Notes: generated by a model from the letters alone, not told the origin. A stretch of DNA of 64,000 bases from Sphaerotilus natans (GCF_900156335.1 NZ_FTMZ01000014.1:1-64000); one strand, 5' to 3'. Shown: positions 47,001 to 56,542, numbered from the stretch's first letter. Translations and numbers: made by a program.

Positions 47001-48005
47001 CACCGTGAGCGAGGTCTCGGCCACGTTGGTGGCCAGCACGATGCGCTTGGCCCCGCCGGTCTCGAAGACGCGGTCCTGCTCGGCCTGAGACAGCCGCGCG
47101 AAGAGGGGCAGGATGTCGGCGTTGCGGTGCAGCGGCTGGTGGCTGAGGTGCTTGCGCAGATGGTCGGCGGCCTCGCGGATCTCGCGCTCGCCCGGCAGAA
47201 AGACCAGGATGTCGCCCGACGCGGTGCCGCGCCAGAGCTCGTCGACCGCATCGGCGATGGCGTCGTTCAGGTCGAACTCCTTCGATTCCTCGAAGGGCTT
47301 CCAGCGCTGCTCGACGGGGAAGGTGCGGCCGCTGACCAGGATCACCGGCGCCGGCCCCTTGACGGAGGCGAAGTGCTGCGCAAAGCGCTCGGCGTCGATG
47401 GTGGCCGAGGTGACGACGATCTTCAGGTCGGGCCGGCGCGGCAGGATCTGGCGCAGGTAGCCGAGCAGGAAATCGATGTTGAGGCTGCGCTCGTGCGCCT
47501 CGTCGATGATCAGCGTGTCGTAGGCGCGCAGCAGCGGGTCGGTCTGCGTCTCGGCCAGCAGGATACCGTCGGTCATCAGCTTGACCGAGGCGCCGGCCTG
47601 CAGCCGGTCCTGGAAGCGCACCTTGTAGCCGACCACCTCGCCCAGCGGCGACTTCAGCTCGTCGGCGATGCGCTTGGCGACCGAGGAGGCGGCGATGCGG
47701 CGCGGCTGCGTGTGGCCGATCAGGCCGGCGCCCCCCGCGCCCAGGCCGCGGCCCAGCTCCAGCGCGATCTTGGGCAGCTGCGTGGTCTTGCCGGAGCCGG
47801 TCTCGCCGCAGACGATGATGACCTGGTGCTCGGTCAGCGCGCGAGCGATCTCGTCGCGGCGCGCGCTGACCGGCAGGCCCTCGGGATAGCTGATCGGCGG
47901 CACCGGGTTGGGCGGCACCGGCGGGCGCGTGGCACGGGGCGGACGGGAAGAACGCGGCGGGCGGGCCGGCGTCGGGGCGGTCGGGGGAACGGTCGGGGAA
48001 GTCAC
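44034..48005 (-). CDS. hrpA: ATP-dependent RNA helicase HrpA
   Basis: 1323 aa, GTG start at 48005. After a proline-rich N-terminus (about 1-40) comes the DEAH helicase core: CGETGSGKTTQLPKIA (motif I), LIIDEAHERSLN (motif II), VTSATIDAERF (III), IVLATNVAETSLTVPGIRYVID (V) and QAAANQRAGRCGR (VI), then HA2/OB-fold regions and the long DUF3418-type C-terminal half typical of HrpA. The size fits the bacterial family (about 1300). It unwinds RNA and in enterobacteria acts on stalled ribosomes and mRNA processing. Low-complexity Pro/Ala linkers near residue 1020 (APAAPVVPVPASAAAGG) are specific to this copy. It begins 20 bases after the CHASE2 kinase gene. Confidence 0.96.
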   Translation of the reverse strand: MTSPTVPPTAPTPARPPRSSRPPRATRPPVPPNPVPPISYPEGLPVSARRDEIARALTEHQVIIVCGETGSGKTTQLPKIALELGRGLGAGGAGLIGHTQPRRIAASSVAKRIADELKSPLGEVVGYKVRFQDRLQAGASVKLMTDGILLAETQTDPLLRAYDTLIIDEAHERSLNIDFLLGYLRQILPRRPDLKIVVTSATIDAERFAQHFASVKGPAPVILVSGRTFPVEQRWKPFEESKEFDLNDAIADAVDELWRGTASGDILVFLPGEREIREAADHLRKHLSHQPLHRNADILPLFARLSQAEQDRVFETGGAKRIVLATNVAETSLTVPGIRYVIDAGTARVKRYSYRTKVEQLQIEPISQAAANQRAGRCGRVANGICIRLYDEKDFQGRPRFTDPEILRSSLAGVILRMKSLGLGLVEDFPFIEPPPRKAIADGYALLGELGAVDEANELTPIGRELAKLPLDPRVGRMILEARSREALQEVLIIASALSVQDVRDRPLEAQQAADGKHKKFDDERSEFMGYLKLWKWIEEGRGNHGHADAAKAGQKIDSHKLSNRQQEQRLRESFVNPRRVREWRDIHSQLHTVVAEHGWRLNGLPATYEQVHQSMLAGLLGNLGCKADDDEWYLGARGIKFWRHPGAHLSKKPGRWLIAAELVDTTRLFGRGLAAIEPQWIEPIAGHLLKKQLLEPHWEKKAAEVVAFERATLYGIVIYNQRRVNFGNVDAVAAREIFIREALVGGEWETRLPFLAHNQKMIRQVEELEHKSRRQDVLVDEHLIFAYYDAQLPREVVSGASFERWYRQEQKSNPKLLHLTRDELMRHEAAGITTAAFPKTIRLGGIDCTATYLHAPGDAKDGVTVTVPIYALNQVSEERCDWLVPGLLEAKVLALVKSLHQRPRSRLMPLAEFVAEFVELNPFAQGPLLETLLKAVRERTQLAVQRNDFKLDMVAPHLFMNFRVVDEHGRQLGTGRNLAALKAELGGQARSAFQALAALKVASAPAAPVVPVPASAAAGGPVRRGASASPTPPAAPEPLAPQAYTAWTFGELPELMEIRKAGQTLIGFPALIDRGTQVEIEVFDEPAAAALKHRAGLRRLLALNLKEPLKYLEKNIPDLQKMAVAFMPLGTQEELRAQIIDVALDRAFLAEPLPHDAASFQARIDEGRTRLNLIAQEIARQAGAVLLEFAAAQRKLKDARAPKDVADDLAAQLQRLMGKRFIATTPWAQLQHLPRYLKGVQLRLDKLRGDPARDAQRLAELRPLEQRWSRRVAELKGAPDARLDEYRWLLEELRISFFAQELKTPQPVSTKRLDKVWAQMSM

Positions 48006-48024
48006 GGGGCGGGATTATCCGCGC

Positions 48025-50391
48025 TCAGCCTGCACCCACCCGGCCCAGGGCCAGCTCGAAGCGGCCGGTCGCCTCCGCACGGCCGGGCAGCGCACGCAGC
48101 CGCCCGCCGTGGCGCCGCGCCACGATCTGCACGAACTGCAGCCCCAGGCCGACCCCGCCGGCGTCGCCCGCTGGCAGGCCTTCGTCGCCCTGGTTCAGCC
48201 GCTCGCGCTGCGCCGCCGACAGGCCCGGCCCCTGGTCGCACACCGTCAGCAACAGCGCGTCGGCCACCTCGATGTCGGTGTCGACCGCGACACGCACCCG
48301 GATCATCACCTCGCCGCCGGCCGGGCTGTGCTTGATCGCGTTGGAGACCAGATTGCCCACCGCACGCTGCACCAGCGCCCGGTCCATCGGCCAGACCGAA
48401 GCCGGTGGCGCAGACGGGCCGGCCGTCGGCTCGGTCTGCCAGCCCAGCCGCACCTGCGCGGCCAGGGCCTGAGGCCGAAAGTCCGCCACCACCTCGTCGA
48501 GCAGCGCAGCCAGCGCCACCGGCTGGCACTGCAGCGTCCGGGTCTCGACATGCGCGACCCGGACGAAGTCGTCGGCCAGCTGCTGGGTGCGTGCGCCCAG
48601 GCGCTGCACCTCGTCGAGAAAGGCCTCCTGCGTCATGTCCATGCGCCCGCGCCGGTACAGGTCGACCATCAGCATCAGCGCATTGGCCGGCGAGCGCAGA
48701 TCGTGCGAGACAAAGGCCAGCGCGCGGTCACGGCGGCGCTGCGCCTGGCGAATGGCGCTCACATCCGAGAAGGTCACCACCCAGCGCTGCTGGCCGAGCA
48801 GCAGCACCGGCGCAAAATGCAGCAGGAAATCGCCCAGGCGCTCGGCCCGGGCTTCGACCACGCAGGCCGCCGGCGCGGTCGGGCGGGGCTGGAAGATCGC
48901 CTCCAGGTCGGCCACCGGCGCGCCTGGCACCGGCATGAACTCCACCAGCAGACCCGGCAGCTCCAGGCCGGGCATGTCTTCGGCCCGGTCCAGCTCGAAG
49001 AGCTGCGCCGCCAGCGCATTGGCCAGCAGCACCCGGCCGCGCTCGTCGGTCACCGCCATCGCGGTGGGCAGGCCGGCCAGCGCATCCGACAGGAAGCGCC
49101 GCGCGCTGCGCACCGTGTCGGTGGCGGCATGCAGCGCCTCGAGCCGCAGCGCCAGCGCATCGCGCCGGCGCGAGGGCAGCGGCACCGGCTCGCCCGGACT
49201 CAGACCGGCCTCCGGCCCGAGAAGACCGATCTCGGCATCCAGCGCATCCACCGCCTGCTGCAGCCGCCGCCAGCTCCACAGCGGATAGGCCAGCACCGCC
49301 GCCAGCCCCCAAGGCACCGGACTCCACCACCACCCGACCCCGAGCGCCGCCACGCTGAAGCCGACCAGCAGCGGCACCGAGCCCACCGCCAGCACCAGCG
49401 CCCCCCGGCCGGCGCCGAGCCGCTCGATGCCCGCCAGCAGCACCAGCACCAGCGCCGCCGACAGCGTCGCCCCCTCCAGCGGCGAGAGCGGTCGCACCGT
49501 GTCACCGCTGCGCAGCGTGTGCAGCGTGTGCGCGAGCACCTCGACACCCGGCATCGCATGGTGCTGGCGGTTGACCGGCGTGGCCACGGTATCGCCCAGG
49601 CCGGTGGCGGTCATGCCGACCAGCACATAGCGGCCGGCCAGACGCTCGGGCGGCACCGCGCCGCGCAGCACATCCAGATAGGAGACCCGCTCGATGTGAC
49701 CGGGCGGGCCGGCATAGCGCACCAGAAAGCGCTCCTGGCGGAGCCAGGGCGCCCGACCGGCCACAGGAACCTGCTCGTCCTGCACGGCCACCGGCAGCCC
49801 CGGTGCCGGCGTCTCGCCACCGGCGCGCAGCAGCGCCAGCGCCATGTGCGGCAGCGGGGCCGCGGCCGGCCCGGCGCCCAGGAAGGCATGACGCATCACC
49901 CCGTCGGCATCGACCGAGGCCTCGGCCGTGCCCAGGCTCACGCCGGGCGGCAGACCGGTGACCGGCGCCAGCAGCTGCGGGGGCTGGCCGGGGCCGGCGA
50001 TCACCCAGTCCACCGACATCACCACCGGTGCGGCCGCCGCGAGCTGGCGCGCCAGCAGCGCATCCTGCGCCGGGTCGGCATCGGGCTCGCTGAAGGTCAC
50101 GTCCAGGCCGATCGCCCGGGGCCGGGCGGCGGTCAGATGGGCCAGCAGCGTGCTGTGCACCGCACGCGGCCAGGGCCAGCGCCCGATGGCCGCCACGCTG
50201 GCATCGTCGATCGCGACGATGACGATGGCCTCGGGCACCGGACGGCGCCAGAAGGACAGACCGATGTCGTAGACCAGCCGGTCGGCGCGCCAGGTCCAGC
50301 CGCCCAGCGCCAGCGCAAAGGCCAGCGCGGCCAGCGCCGCCGCGACCCCGGTGCCGGCCGGCCAGCGCGACCGCCCGGCCGCAACGCTCAT
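48025..50391 (-). CDS. CHASE2-domain sensor histidine kinase
   Basis: 788 aa. One N-terminal membrane helix (about 18-38) and a large extracytoplasmic CHASE2 domain (about 45-285: VYDIGLSFWRRPVPEAIVIVAIDDASVAAIGRWPWPRAVHSTLLAHL, RAIGLDVTFSEPDADPAQDALLARQL, LAGRYVLVGMTATGLGDTVATPV) are followed by three helices (about 305-370). Then comes a PAS-like domain (TAMAVTDERGRVLLANALAAQLFEL), a HisKA box FVSHDLRSPANALMLM and an ATPase domain (NLVSNAIKHS, CDQGPGL, GVGLGLQFVQIVARRHGG). It senses an unknown periplasmic signal. Its start overlaps the FecR/LysM gene by four bases, so the two are co-translated. No response regulator is adjacent. Confidence 0.92.
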   Translation of the reverse strand: MSVAAGRSRWPAGTGVAAALAALAFALALGGWTWRADRLVYDIGLSFWRRPVPEAIVIVAIDDASVAAIGRWPWPRAVHSTLLAHLTAARPRAIGLDVTFSEPDADPAQDALLARQLAAAAPVVMSVDWVIAGPGQPPQLLAPVTGLPPGVSLGTAEASVDADGVMRHAFLGAGPAAAPLPHMALALLRAGGETPAPGLPVAVQDEQVPVAGRAPWLRQERFLVRYAGPPGHIERVSYLDVLRGAVPPERLAGRYVLVGMTATGLGDTVATPVNRQHHAMPGVEVLAHTLHTLRSGDTVRPLSPLEGATLSAALVLVLLAGIERLGAGRGALVLAVGSVPLLVGFSVAALGVGWWWSPVPWGLAAVLAYPLWSWRRLQQAVDALDAEIGLLGPEAGLSPGEPVPLPSRRRDALALRLEALHAATDTVRSARRFLSDALAGLPTAMAVTDERGRVLLANALAAQLFELDRAEDMPGLELPGLLVEFMPVPGAPVADLEAIFQPRPTAPAACVVEARAERLGDFLLHFAPVLLLGQQRWVVTFSDVSAIRQAQRRRDRALAFVSHDLRSPANALMLMVDLYRRGRMDMTQEAFLDEVQRLGARTQQLADDFVRVAHVETRTLQCQPVALAALLDEVVADFRPQALAAQVRLGWQTEPTAGPSAPPASVWPMDRALVQRAVGNLVSNAIKHSPAGGEVMIRVRVAVDTDIEVADALLLTVCDQGPGLSAAQRERLNQGDEGLPAGDAGGVGLGLQFVQIVARRHGGRLRALPGRAEATGRFELALGRVGAG

Positions 50392-52091
50392 GGCGCGATC
50401 AGCACCAAGCCCCCGTCCGCACCGCCGACGCAGCGCTGCTGGCCATCGCGCAGGCAGTTCGGAACGGTGAAGGCCTGCGGCGCGGTGTAGGGGCCGACGA
50501 AGCCATCGGCATCGCGTGCGCGCAGCCGCAGGTAGTAGCGCCCGGTGCCGGGCATCTTCACGCTCAGCACTGGCTGCTCGACCCGCCGCGCCAGCGCCAG
50601 CACCGCAAAGGCGGGATCACGCGCGAACTCGATGTCGAAGCTCTGCCCGGGCTGCCCTTCCCAGGCCAGCCGCACGCCATCCTCGTCGATGCGCGGCGGC
50701 GGTGGCGGGGCCGGCAGGGGCCGCAGCTCGACACGATGCGCCGCACCAAAAGGCCCCTGGTCGGTGGCGCTGCGCTCGCTGGCGACCCGCCAGAAGTACG
50801 CGCCGGGATCGAGCCCGTCGAGCGTCAGCGTCGGCTCCGTCAGACCACGTCGGTCCTGCAGGGGGGCGCTGAAGTCCTCGCTGCGGGCGAGCTGCAGCCG
50901 GTAGCTGCGTGCCTCCTCGACCGTGGCCCAGGCCAGCTGCAATCGCTGCCCCGACAGGACAGCCTTCGCGCCAGGCAGAATCGGCAGTGGCGGCTCGGGC
51001 CGGGCCTTCAGCGTGAAGGCGTGGCGCGCGTCCAGACCCTGCAGGCCCTGCGGCCCCTCGGCGCGAACGCGGACCCGATAGTGCCCATCGGGCAGCCCCG
51101 CGAAGCGCAGCTCGGCGCCCTCGGTGCGCACATCCGCCAGCACCCGATCGAACTGCGGATCCGAAGCCGCCGCCACCTGCCCCCGAAAAGCCACGGCTGC
51201 CGACTGCGCCGCCACCGCGAAGCGCACCAGCAGCTGGTCGTGCAGCACCGGCCAGGCGGACACATCGGGTGCTGCCAGCAGCCGCACCGGCAGCGTCACC
51301 GCGCCGCTGCGGTCGACCACGACGCCGAAGCCCGCCGCCACGCTGCGGCCCGCGCGACCATCTCGGCCTTCGGTCATCACCTGGCCTTCGAGCACCTCGT
51401 TGCGGGTGGCCTGCGCCTGGGTGTCCACGCTCACCCGGAACTCGGTGCCGCGCACGCCCAGCAGGCCCTGCGGCGTGCTGATCTGGAAGCCGGGCGCGCC
51501 GGCGCCGGGGCGCTTCTGGGCCTGAACCTCCACCTGACCATCCTCGACCTTGACGCCCGACAACGCGTCGCCCGAGCGGGGCAGACGCCGCGAGGTCTCG
51601 ATCTGGACGGCACTGCCGGCGCGCAGCCGCAGCACCGTGCCATCGACCAGCTGCAGCGTGGCCTGGCCGTCGTCACCGGCGAGCAGGCGGGCGCCCTGGG
51701 GCAGGGCCTGACCCGCCGCCACCGCCGCGCCCTGCGGGCCGGTCACCGCGCCGGCCGCCGACAGCACCCGCGCCGATGCCGGCTCGGTGGCCAGCAGGCG
51801 CAGCGGAATCTTCAGCACCGTGCCGACCGGAATGCGGCGCGGATCCACGATCCGGTTGTGCCGCTGCAGCTGCGGCCACTGGCGCGGATCGGCCAGCAGG
51901 CGCCGGCTCAGCGCGATCAGGGTCTCCTCGCGGGTGACCACATGGGTGAAGACCGGCTCGCCCGCCGACAGATCGGCAGCGGCCGGCTGCGGTGCACGGC
52001 CCGATACCGTGCCTGCCGTCATCGTCAGCCCGATCGCCGCCAGCTGCAGCGCGCGGCCCCAGCCCACGGCGTTCCACGAAAGAAGCGTCAT
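50388..52091 (-). CDS. FecR-domain protein with LysM and fibronectin-like repeats
   Basis: 567 aa from the ATG at 52091, overlapping the preceding stop by four bases. A hydrophobic N-terminal segment (ALQLAAIGLTMTAGTVSG) is a likely signal or anchor. A LysM-type peptidoglycan motif follows (FTHVVTREETLIALSRRLLADPRQWPQLQRHNRIVDPRRIPVGTVLKIP, about 48-98), then a FecR domain (ALPQGARLLAGDDGQATLQLVDGTVLRLRAGSAVQIE... GLLGVRGTEFRV, about 125-250) and two or three fibronectin-III-like units (AWATVEEARSYRLQLARSEDFS; WEGQPGQSFDIEFARDPAF). No sigma factor gene is near, so it is not a classical FecR anti-sigma. It probably forms a periplasmic partner for the CHASE2 kinase. Confidence 0.87.
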   Translation of the reverse strand: MTLLSWNAVGWGRALQLAAIGLTMTAGTVSGRAPQPAAADLSAGEPVFTHVVTREETLIALSRRLLADPRQWPQLQRHNRIVDPRRIPVGTVLKIPLRLLATEPASARVLSAAGAVTGPQGAAVAAGQALPQGARLLAGDDGQATLQLVDGTVLRLRAGSAVQIETSRRLPRSGDALSGVKVEDGQVEVQAQKRPGAGAPGFQISTPQGLLGVRGTEFRVSVDTQAQATRNEVLEGQVMTEGRDGRAGRSVAAGFGVVVDRSGAVTLPVRLLAAPDVSAWPVLHDQLLVRFAVAAQSAAVAFRGQVAAASDPQFDRVLADVRTEGAELRFAGLPDGHYRVRVRAEGPQGLQGLDARHAFTLKARPEPPLPILPGAKAVLSGQRLQLAWATVEEARSYRLQLARSEDFSAPLQDRRGLTEPTLTLDGLDPGAYFWRVASERSATDQGPFGAAHRVELRPLPAPPPPPRIDEDGVRLAWEGQPGQSFDIEFARDPAFAVLALARRVEQPVLSVKMPGTGRYYLRLRARDADGFVGPYTAPQAFTVPNCLRDGQQRCVGGADGGLVLIAP

Positions 52092-53308
52092 GTCCGGCCC
52101 TTCAGCGCCGCGTCGGCCGCAGCCGCCAGGTCGGCGATCAGGTCGTCCACCGCCTCCAGCCCGATGCACAGCCGCACCAGCATGCCCCGGTAGGGCGTGG
52201 CCAGGCTGCGCATCGCGCGGGCCTCGTAGGGCACGGCCAGGCTCACCGGGCCGCCCCAGGACCAGGCGATGCGGAAGAAGCGCAGGCCGTCGACAAAGGC
52301 CTCGACCGCCGCCCGGTCGAAGCGCGGATCGACTTCCAGTGTCAGCAGCCCGGCGGCCGAGCGGCACAGCGCCGCCCAGTGCGCGTGGCCGGGCGAGCCC
52401 GGCAGCGTCGGGCTGAGCACGCGCACGAACTCCGGCCGGCCCAGCGCCCACTGCGCGATGCGCCGCGCCGCGGCGTCCTGCGCCTCGTAGCGCAGCCGCA
52501 GCGACGGCAGCCCGCGCAGCACCGCCTCGACATCGTTCATCCCCACGCCCAGACCCAGGCGCGCATGCGCCAGCGCCAGCCGCCGGTGCAGCGCCTCGTC
52601 GCGGCAGGCGACCGAGCCCATCAGCACGTCGGCGCCGCCCGAGGGGTACTTGGTCAGCGCGTGCACCGTCAGGTCCACCGCCAGACCCTCGCCCAGGTCG
52701 AAGGCGTCGAAGGCCAGGCCCGCGCCCCAGGTGTTGTCCAGCGCGACAAGCGCCTGCGGCGCGCGCTCGCGCACCCGCCGCACCAGGCCGCGCAGGTCCG
52801 GGAACTCCAGCGTGACCGAGCCCGGCGCCTCCAGCCAGACCAGCTTGGTGGCGGGCGTCAGCGCCGCCTCCAGCGAGGCCGGGTCCATCGGGTCGTAGAC
52901 CCGGTGCGCGATGCCCCAGGCCTGGAGCTCGTGCGTGGCGAAGCTGCGGCTCGGGCCGTAGACGTTGTCGGGCAGCAGCAGCTCGTCGCCCGAGGCCAGC
53001 AGCGCGATGTCGACCAGGGTGATCGCCGCCAGCCCGCTGGGGGCCAGCAGGACGTGGTTCGCGCCCTCCAGCGTGGCCAGGCGCGCCTGCAGCGTCAGCG
53101 TGGTGGGCGTGCCGTGCAGGCCGTAGGTGTAGCCGCTGCCGTCGATCCACTCGGTGCGGCGCAGCGCCTCGACCGAGGGGAAGAACACCGACGAGGCCTT
53201 GTGCACCGCCGGCAGCTGGGCGTCGAAGCCCGCCGGCGCGGTGTACGGATGGTGGACCTGCGCGGTCTGCGGCTGCATCGGGCCGCTCGGGCGGCGGGGG
53301 GCGCTCAC
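52088..53308 (-). CDS. metC: PLP-dependent trans-sulfuration enzyme (cystathionine beta-lyase type)
   Basis: 406 aa from the GTG at 53308, which overlaps the rimO stop (GTGA); an ATG at 53278 would give 396 aa. The Cys/Met metabolism fold is clear: [60 protein letters not shown], the PLP-lysine in [19 protein letters not shown] (about residue 220), and SLGG-like SWGGPVSLA near the end. The Y-x-R-x-x-N-PT motif of gamma-synthases is YGLHGTPT here, closer to beta-lyases. It would cleave cystathionine to homocysteine, pyruvate and ammonia. Placement between rimO and fecR is by operon rather than pathway. Confidence 0.88.
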   Translation of the reverse strand: MSAPRRPSGPMQPQTAQVHHPYTAPAGFDAQLPAVHKASSVFFPSVEALRRTEWIDGSGYTYGLHGTPTTLTLQARLATLEGANHVLLAPSGLAAITLVDIALLASGDELLLPDNVYGPSRSFATHELQAWGIAHRVYDPMDPASLEAALTPATKLVWLEAPGSVTLEFPDLRGLVRRVRERAPQALVALDNTWGAGLAFDAFDLGEGLAVDLTVHALTKYPSGGADVLMGSVACRDEALHRRLALAHARLGLGVGMNDVEAVLRGLPSLRLRYEAQDAAARRIAQWALGRPEFVRVLSPTLPGSPGHAHWAALCRSAAGLLTLEVDPRFDRAAVEAFVDGLRFFRIAWSWGGPVSLAVPYEARAMRSLATPYRGMLVRLCIGLEAVDDLIADLAAAADAALKGRT

Positions 53309-54687
53309 AGCAGCTCGCCGATCAGGTCGTGGCCGAGCACGCCGTTGATGCGCACCCGCGCGAACTCGCCCACCTTCATCGTGCGCGAGGCCTTCGACGG
53401 CGGCAGGATCTTCACGGTGCCGTCGATCTCGGGCGCGTCGGCGTAGGTGCGCGCCACGCCGCCCTTGCGGCCCAGCGCCGGCGCGCTGTCGACCAGCACC
53501 TGCATCGTCGCGCCCACGCGCGACTTCAGCTTCTCGATCGAGACCTGCTCGGCCACCGCCATGAAGCGCGCGCGGCGCTCCTCGCGCACCGCGTCGGGCA
53601 GCGCGCCGGGCAGCGCGTTGGCCGCGGCGCCCTCCACCGGCGAGTAGGCGAAGCAGCCGGCGCGGTCGATCTTCGCCTCCTTCAGGAAGTCGAGCAGGTA
53701 CTCGAACTCGGCCTCGGTCTCGCCGGGGAAGCCGGCGATGAAGGTCGAGCGCACCACCAGGTCCGGGCAGAGCTCGCGCCACTTCTGCAGGCGCTCGAGG
53801 TTGCGCTCGCCGCTGGCCGGGCGCTTCATGCGCTTGAGCACGTCCGGGTGCGCATGCTGGAACGGCACGTCGAGGTAGGGCAGCACCAGGCCCTCGGCCA
53901 TCATCGGGATGATCTCGTCGACATGCGGATACGGGTAGACATAGTGCAGCCGCACCCAGGCGCCGTAGGACTTGGCGATCTCGCCCAGCCGGGCCACCAG
54001 GTCGAACATGCGGGTCTTGACCGGCGTGCCGTCCCAGAAGCCGGTGCGGTATTTGACGTCCACGCCATAGGCCGAGGTGTCCTGGCTGATGACGAGCAGC
54101 TCCTTCACGCCGCCCTCGAACAGCGCGCGGGCCTCGCTCAGCACGTCGCCGACCGGGCGCGAGACCAGGTCGCCGCGCATCGACGGGATGATGCAGAAGC
54201 TGCAGCGGTGGTTGCAGCCCTCGCTGATCTTCAGGTAGGCGTAGTGCTTCGGGGTGAGCTTGATGCCGGCGGCCGGCACCAGGTCGACGAAGGGGTCGTG
54301 CGGCTTGGGCACATGCTGGTGCACCGCGTCCATCACCTCCTGGGTGGCGTGCGGGCCGGTCACCGCCAGCACCTTGGGGTGGACCTGGCGCACCAAGTTC
54401 TCGCCGCCGTCGGCGGTGCGCGAGCCCAGGCAGCCGGTGACGATGACCTTGCCGTTCTCGGCCAGCGCCTCGCCGATGGTGTCCAGGCTCTCCTTGACCG
54501 CATCGTCGATGAAGCCGCAGGTGTTGACGATCACCAGATCGGCGCCCTGGAAGGTCTTGCTGGTGGCGTAGCCCTCGGCCGAGAGCTGGGTCAGGATCAG
54601 CTCGGAGTCGGTCAGGGCCTTCGGGCACCCTAGCGAAACCATACCTATACTCGGCACCTTCGCGACAGTGGGGGCAGCAGTTGACAT
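53305..54687 (-). CDS. rimO: Ribosomal protein S12 methylthiotransferase RimO
   Basis: 460 aa as annotated from the ATG at 54687. The radical-SAM enzyme adds a methylthio group to Asp of ribosomal protein S12. UPF0004 domain ([42 protein letters not shown] with the three auxiliary-cluster Cys), radical [14 protein letters not shown] (about 150), and a C-terminal TRAM domain. The first codons include AGT, ATA and CTA, rare in this genome, and the ATG lies inside the first codons of the divergent phage recombinase gene: the 5' end is prophage-derived. The ATG at 54642 (MVSLGCPK), behind AAGGTG, is an alternative start. First gene of a four-gene unit with 4-bp overlaps. Confidence 0.93.
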   Translation of the reverse strand: MSTAAPTVAKVPSIGMVSLGCPKALTDSELILTQLSAEGYATSKTFQGADLVIVNTCGFIDDAVKESLDTIGEALAENGKVIVTGCLGSRTADGGENLVRQVHPKVLAVTGPHATQEVMDAVHQHVPKPHDPFVDLVPAAGIKLTPKHYAYLKISEGCNHRCSFCIIPSMRGDLVSRPVGDVLSEARALFEGGVKELLVISQDTSAYGVDVKYRTGFWDGTPVKTRMFDLVARLGEIAKSYGAWVRLHYVYPYPHVDEIIPMMAEGLVLPYLDVPFQHAHPDVLKRMKRPASGERNLERLQKWRELCPDLVVRSTFIAGFPGETEAEFEYLLDFLKEAKIDRAGCFAYSPVEGAAANALPGALPDAVREERRARFMAVAEQVSIEKLKSRVGATMQVLVDSAPALGRKGGVARTYADAPEIDGTVKILPPSKASRTMKVGEFARVRINGVLGHDLIGELL

Positions 54688-54690
54688 CGG
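54626..54690. other. Left prophage attachment junction (attL) in the 5' end of rimO
   Basis: Conserved RimO sequence becomes recognisable at MVSLGCPK (54642 downward), while the divergent serine recombinase starts at 54681. The crossover should lie between about 54626 and 54660, where minus-strand codons read AGT ATA GGT ATG GTT TCG CTA GGG, unlike the rest of the gene. The exact core needs the right-hand junction, which is outside the window. Confidence 0.5.
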
Positions 54691-56321
54691 TCTATTCGTA
54701 TCTTCGGTTTTCGGACGCCCGGCAGTCGATCGGCGACAGCGCCGCGCGGCAGATGCAATACGCCGCGCGGTGGGCGGCAGAGCACGGCATGCAGCTCGAC
54801 GACAAGCTGTCGATGCGCGATGAGGGCCTGTCGGCCTACCACCAGCAGCACGTCAAGACGGGCGCGCTGGGGGTGTTCTTGCGGGCGATTGCTGAGGGCC
54901 GCATTGTGCCCGGGTCCGTGCTGATCGTCGAAGGCCTGGACCGCCTGAGCCGCGCCGAGCCGGTGCTGGCGCAGGCCCAGCTGAGCCAGATCATCACCGC
55001 AGGCATCACCGTCGTCACAGCCAGCGATGGCAAGACCTACACGCGCGAGAGCCTGCGCACGCAGCCGATGGACCTCGTCTACTCGCTGCTGATCATGATC
55101 CGAGCCCACGAAGAGAGCGCGACCAAGTCGCGCCGGGTGAGCGCCGCGCTGATCCGCCAGGTGGAGGGGTGGCAGGCCGGCACCTACCGGGGGCCAATCC
55201 GCGCAGGCCACGATCCGGCCTATCTGTCGTGGGATGCTCAGGCGGGATGCTGGGCAGTCGACCCAGTCCGTGCTGCGGCGGTGCGCCGCATGATCGAGCT
55301 GTACCGGCTCGGCCTGGGGTCGACGCACATCGTCCGGCGACTGCTCGAGGAGGGCCTGTCGCCCACCGGTGGCGTGATGCCTCCGTCGCACATCTACCGC
55401 ATCATCCGCTCGAGGGCGCTGTACGGTGATCGAGAGCTGGTGCTCGACGGCCAGGCACACGTCCTGTCCGGCTACTACCCCGCGCTGATGACGCGAGTCG
55501 AGTGGGATGAGCTGCAGCTGCTCGCGGAAGAGCGCAGCGGCGTGAGCCGGCGCGTGCGCGGCGAGCTGCCGCACATGCTGACCGGCTCAGGCATCGCCCG
55601 GTGCGGGTACTGCGGCAGCGCCCTCGCCGGCCAGCACATGTACAAGCGCCGCAAGCCGGGCGAGCTGCTGGCCGACGGGTATCGGCGCCTGCTGTGCTCA
55701 GGCAAGACCATGCAGGTGCAGTGCCCTCGCCCCGGCTCATGCTCGGTCGCGCCGGTCGAGCGCGCAATCATGCGCTACTGCTCAGACCAGATCCAGCTCG
55801 ATGACCTGCTGCGCGGGACGGACACCAGCGGCGCCGACCGTGCGCAGCTCGCCAAGCTGCGAGCAAGCAGCGCTGACCGGCAGCGCCAGATCGACCGCCT
55901 GACAGCAGCGCTGGCTCAGGACGATGGCGCCGCGCCACTGGCGGTGCTGCGCCAGATCCGCGCCCTCGAGGCCGAGCAGCAGCGCGATCAAGCGGAGTCC
56001 GAGCGCCTCGAGCGCGCACTGGCCGCAAGCGCCGCCGGCACACTGACCCACGACCAGGCTGCCGAATGGGCTGCGCTGGCGGAAGCAGCGGTCGAACGGC
56101 ACGACTTCGATGCCAGGGTGCGCGCACGCGAGATGATTGCGACCACCTTCGCCGGGATCACGGTCTACCACCACGGCCTGGTGGAGCCGGACACCGGAGC
56201 GATCGACATCCTGCTGCGCACTCGGTCGGGCGTGACCCGCAGCCTCACGATCGACCGGCGGACCGGTGATCGTCGGGTCCAGATCACCCGGCAGCGACCG
56301 CCTACCTCACCGGCCGGATGA
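54681..56321 (+). CDS. Large serine recombinase (phage integrase)
   Basis: 546 aa from a TTG at 54681, with GGGGG about ten bases before. The resolvase-type catalytic domain contains [11 protein letters not shown] with nucleophile Ser11, and [18 protein letters not shown] with the catalytic Arg of DRLSR. The recombinase domain (about 165-270: [38 protein letters not shown]) and a zinc ribbon ([11 protein letters not shown]... [18 protein letters not shown]) follow, then a coiled coil (about 385-450: [39 protein letters not shown]). Such enzymes integrate phage DNA at a short att core. Its position at the junction with rimO marks this as the element's integrase. Confidence 0.95.
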   Translation: MTSVYSYLRFSDARQSIGDSAARQMQYAARWAAEHGMQLDDKLSMRDEGLSAYHQQHVKTGALGVFLRAIAEGRIVPGSVLIVEGLDRLSRAEPVLAQAQLSQIITAGITVVTASDGKTYTRESLRTQPMDLVYSLLIMIRAHEESATKSRRVSAALIRQVEGWQAGTYRGPIRAGHDPAYLSWDAQAGCWAVDPVRAAAVRRMIELYRLGLGSTHIVRRLLEEGLSPTGGVMPPSHIYRIIRSRALYGDRELVLDGQAHVLSGYYPALMTRVEWDELQLLAEERSGVSRRVRGELPHMLTGSGIARCGYCGSALAGQHMYKRRKPGELLADGYRRLLCSGKTMQVQCPRPGSCSVAPVERAIMRYCSDQIQLDDLLRGTDTSGADRAQLAKLRASSADRQRQIDRLTAALAQDDGAAPLAVLRQIRALEAEQQRDQAESERLERALAASAAGTLTHDQAAEWAALAEAAVERHDFDARVRAREMIATTFAGITVYHHGLVEPDTGAIDILLRTRSGVTRSLTIDRRTGDRRVQITRQRPPTSPAG

Positions 56322-56332
56322 CCGCTGGCAGA

Positions 56333-56542
56333 TCATTCGCCCGCGACCAGGCGATGCGTTGGATGCTGGCCGGTCTTGAGCAAATACAGCTCCCAGAGGG
56401 CCGGCTCCATCACCCGCCGCCCGGACTCCCAGTCATCCCATGTCATACGGCGGTCTCGGTGCAGCCGCTGAATCGCCTGCGCCTGCGTGTCGCCTGCAGC
56501 CGCGCGAGCGGCTCGGATCATGTCTGGTGTCGGTGTTTGCAT
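56333..56542 (-). CDS. Small phage helix-turn-helix protein
   Basis: 69 aa, MQTPTPDMIRAARAAAGDTQAQAIQRL. MIRAARAAAGDTQAQAIQRLHRDRRMTWDDWESGRR is a reduced XRE-type helix-turn-helix, and ALWELYLLKTGQHP follows as in many short phage Cro/repressor-like proteins. It is divergent from the gene at 56664 with repeated ATCGCA/TGCGAT elements in between, so it may bind there. It is convergent with the recombinase gene (11 bases apart). Confidence 0.7.
   Translation of the reverse strand: MQTPTPDMIRAARAAAGDTQAQAIQRLHRDRRMTWDDWESGRRVMEPALWELYLLKTGQHPTHRLVAGE

Noticed and set aside
43962-48335. A 1457-codon open frame on the plus strand
   Set aside because: Antisense shadow of hrpA, which has all helicase motifs on the other strand.
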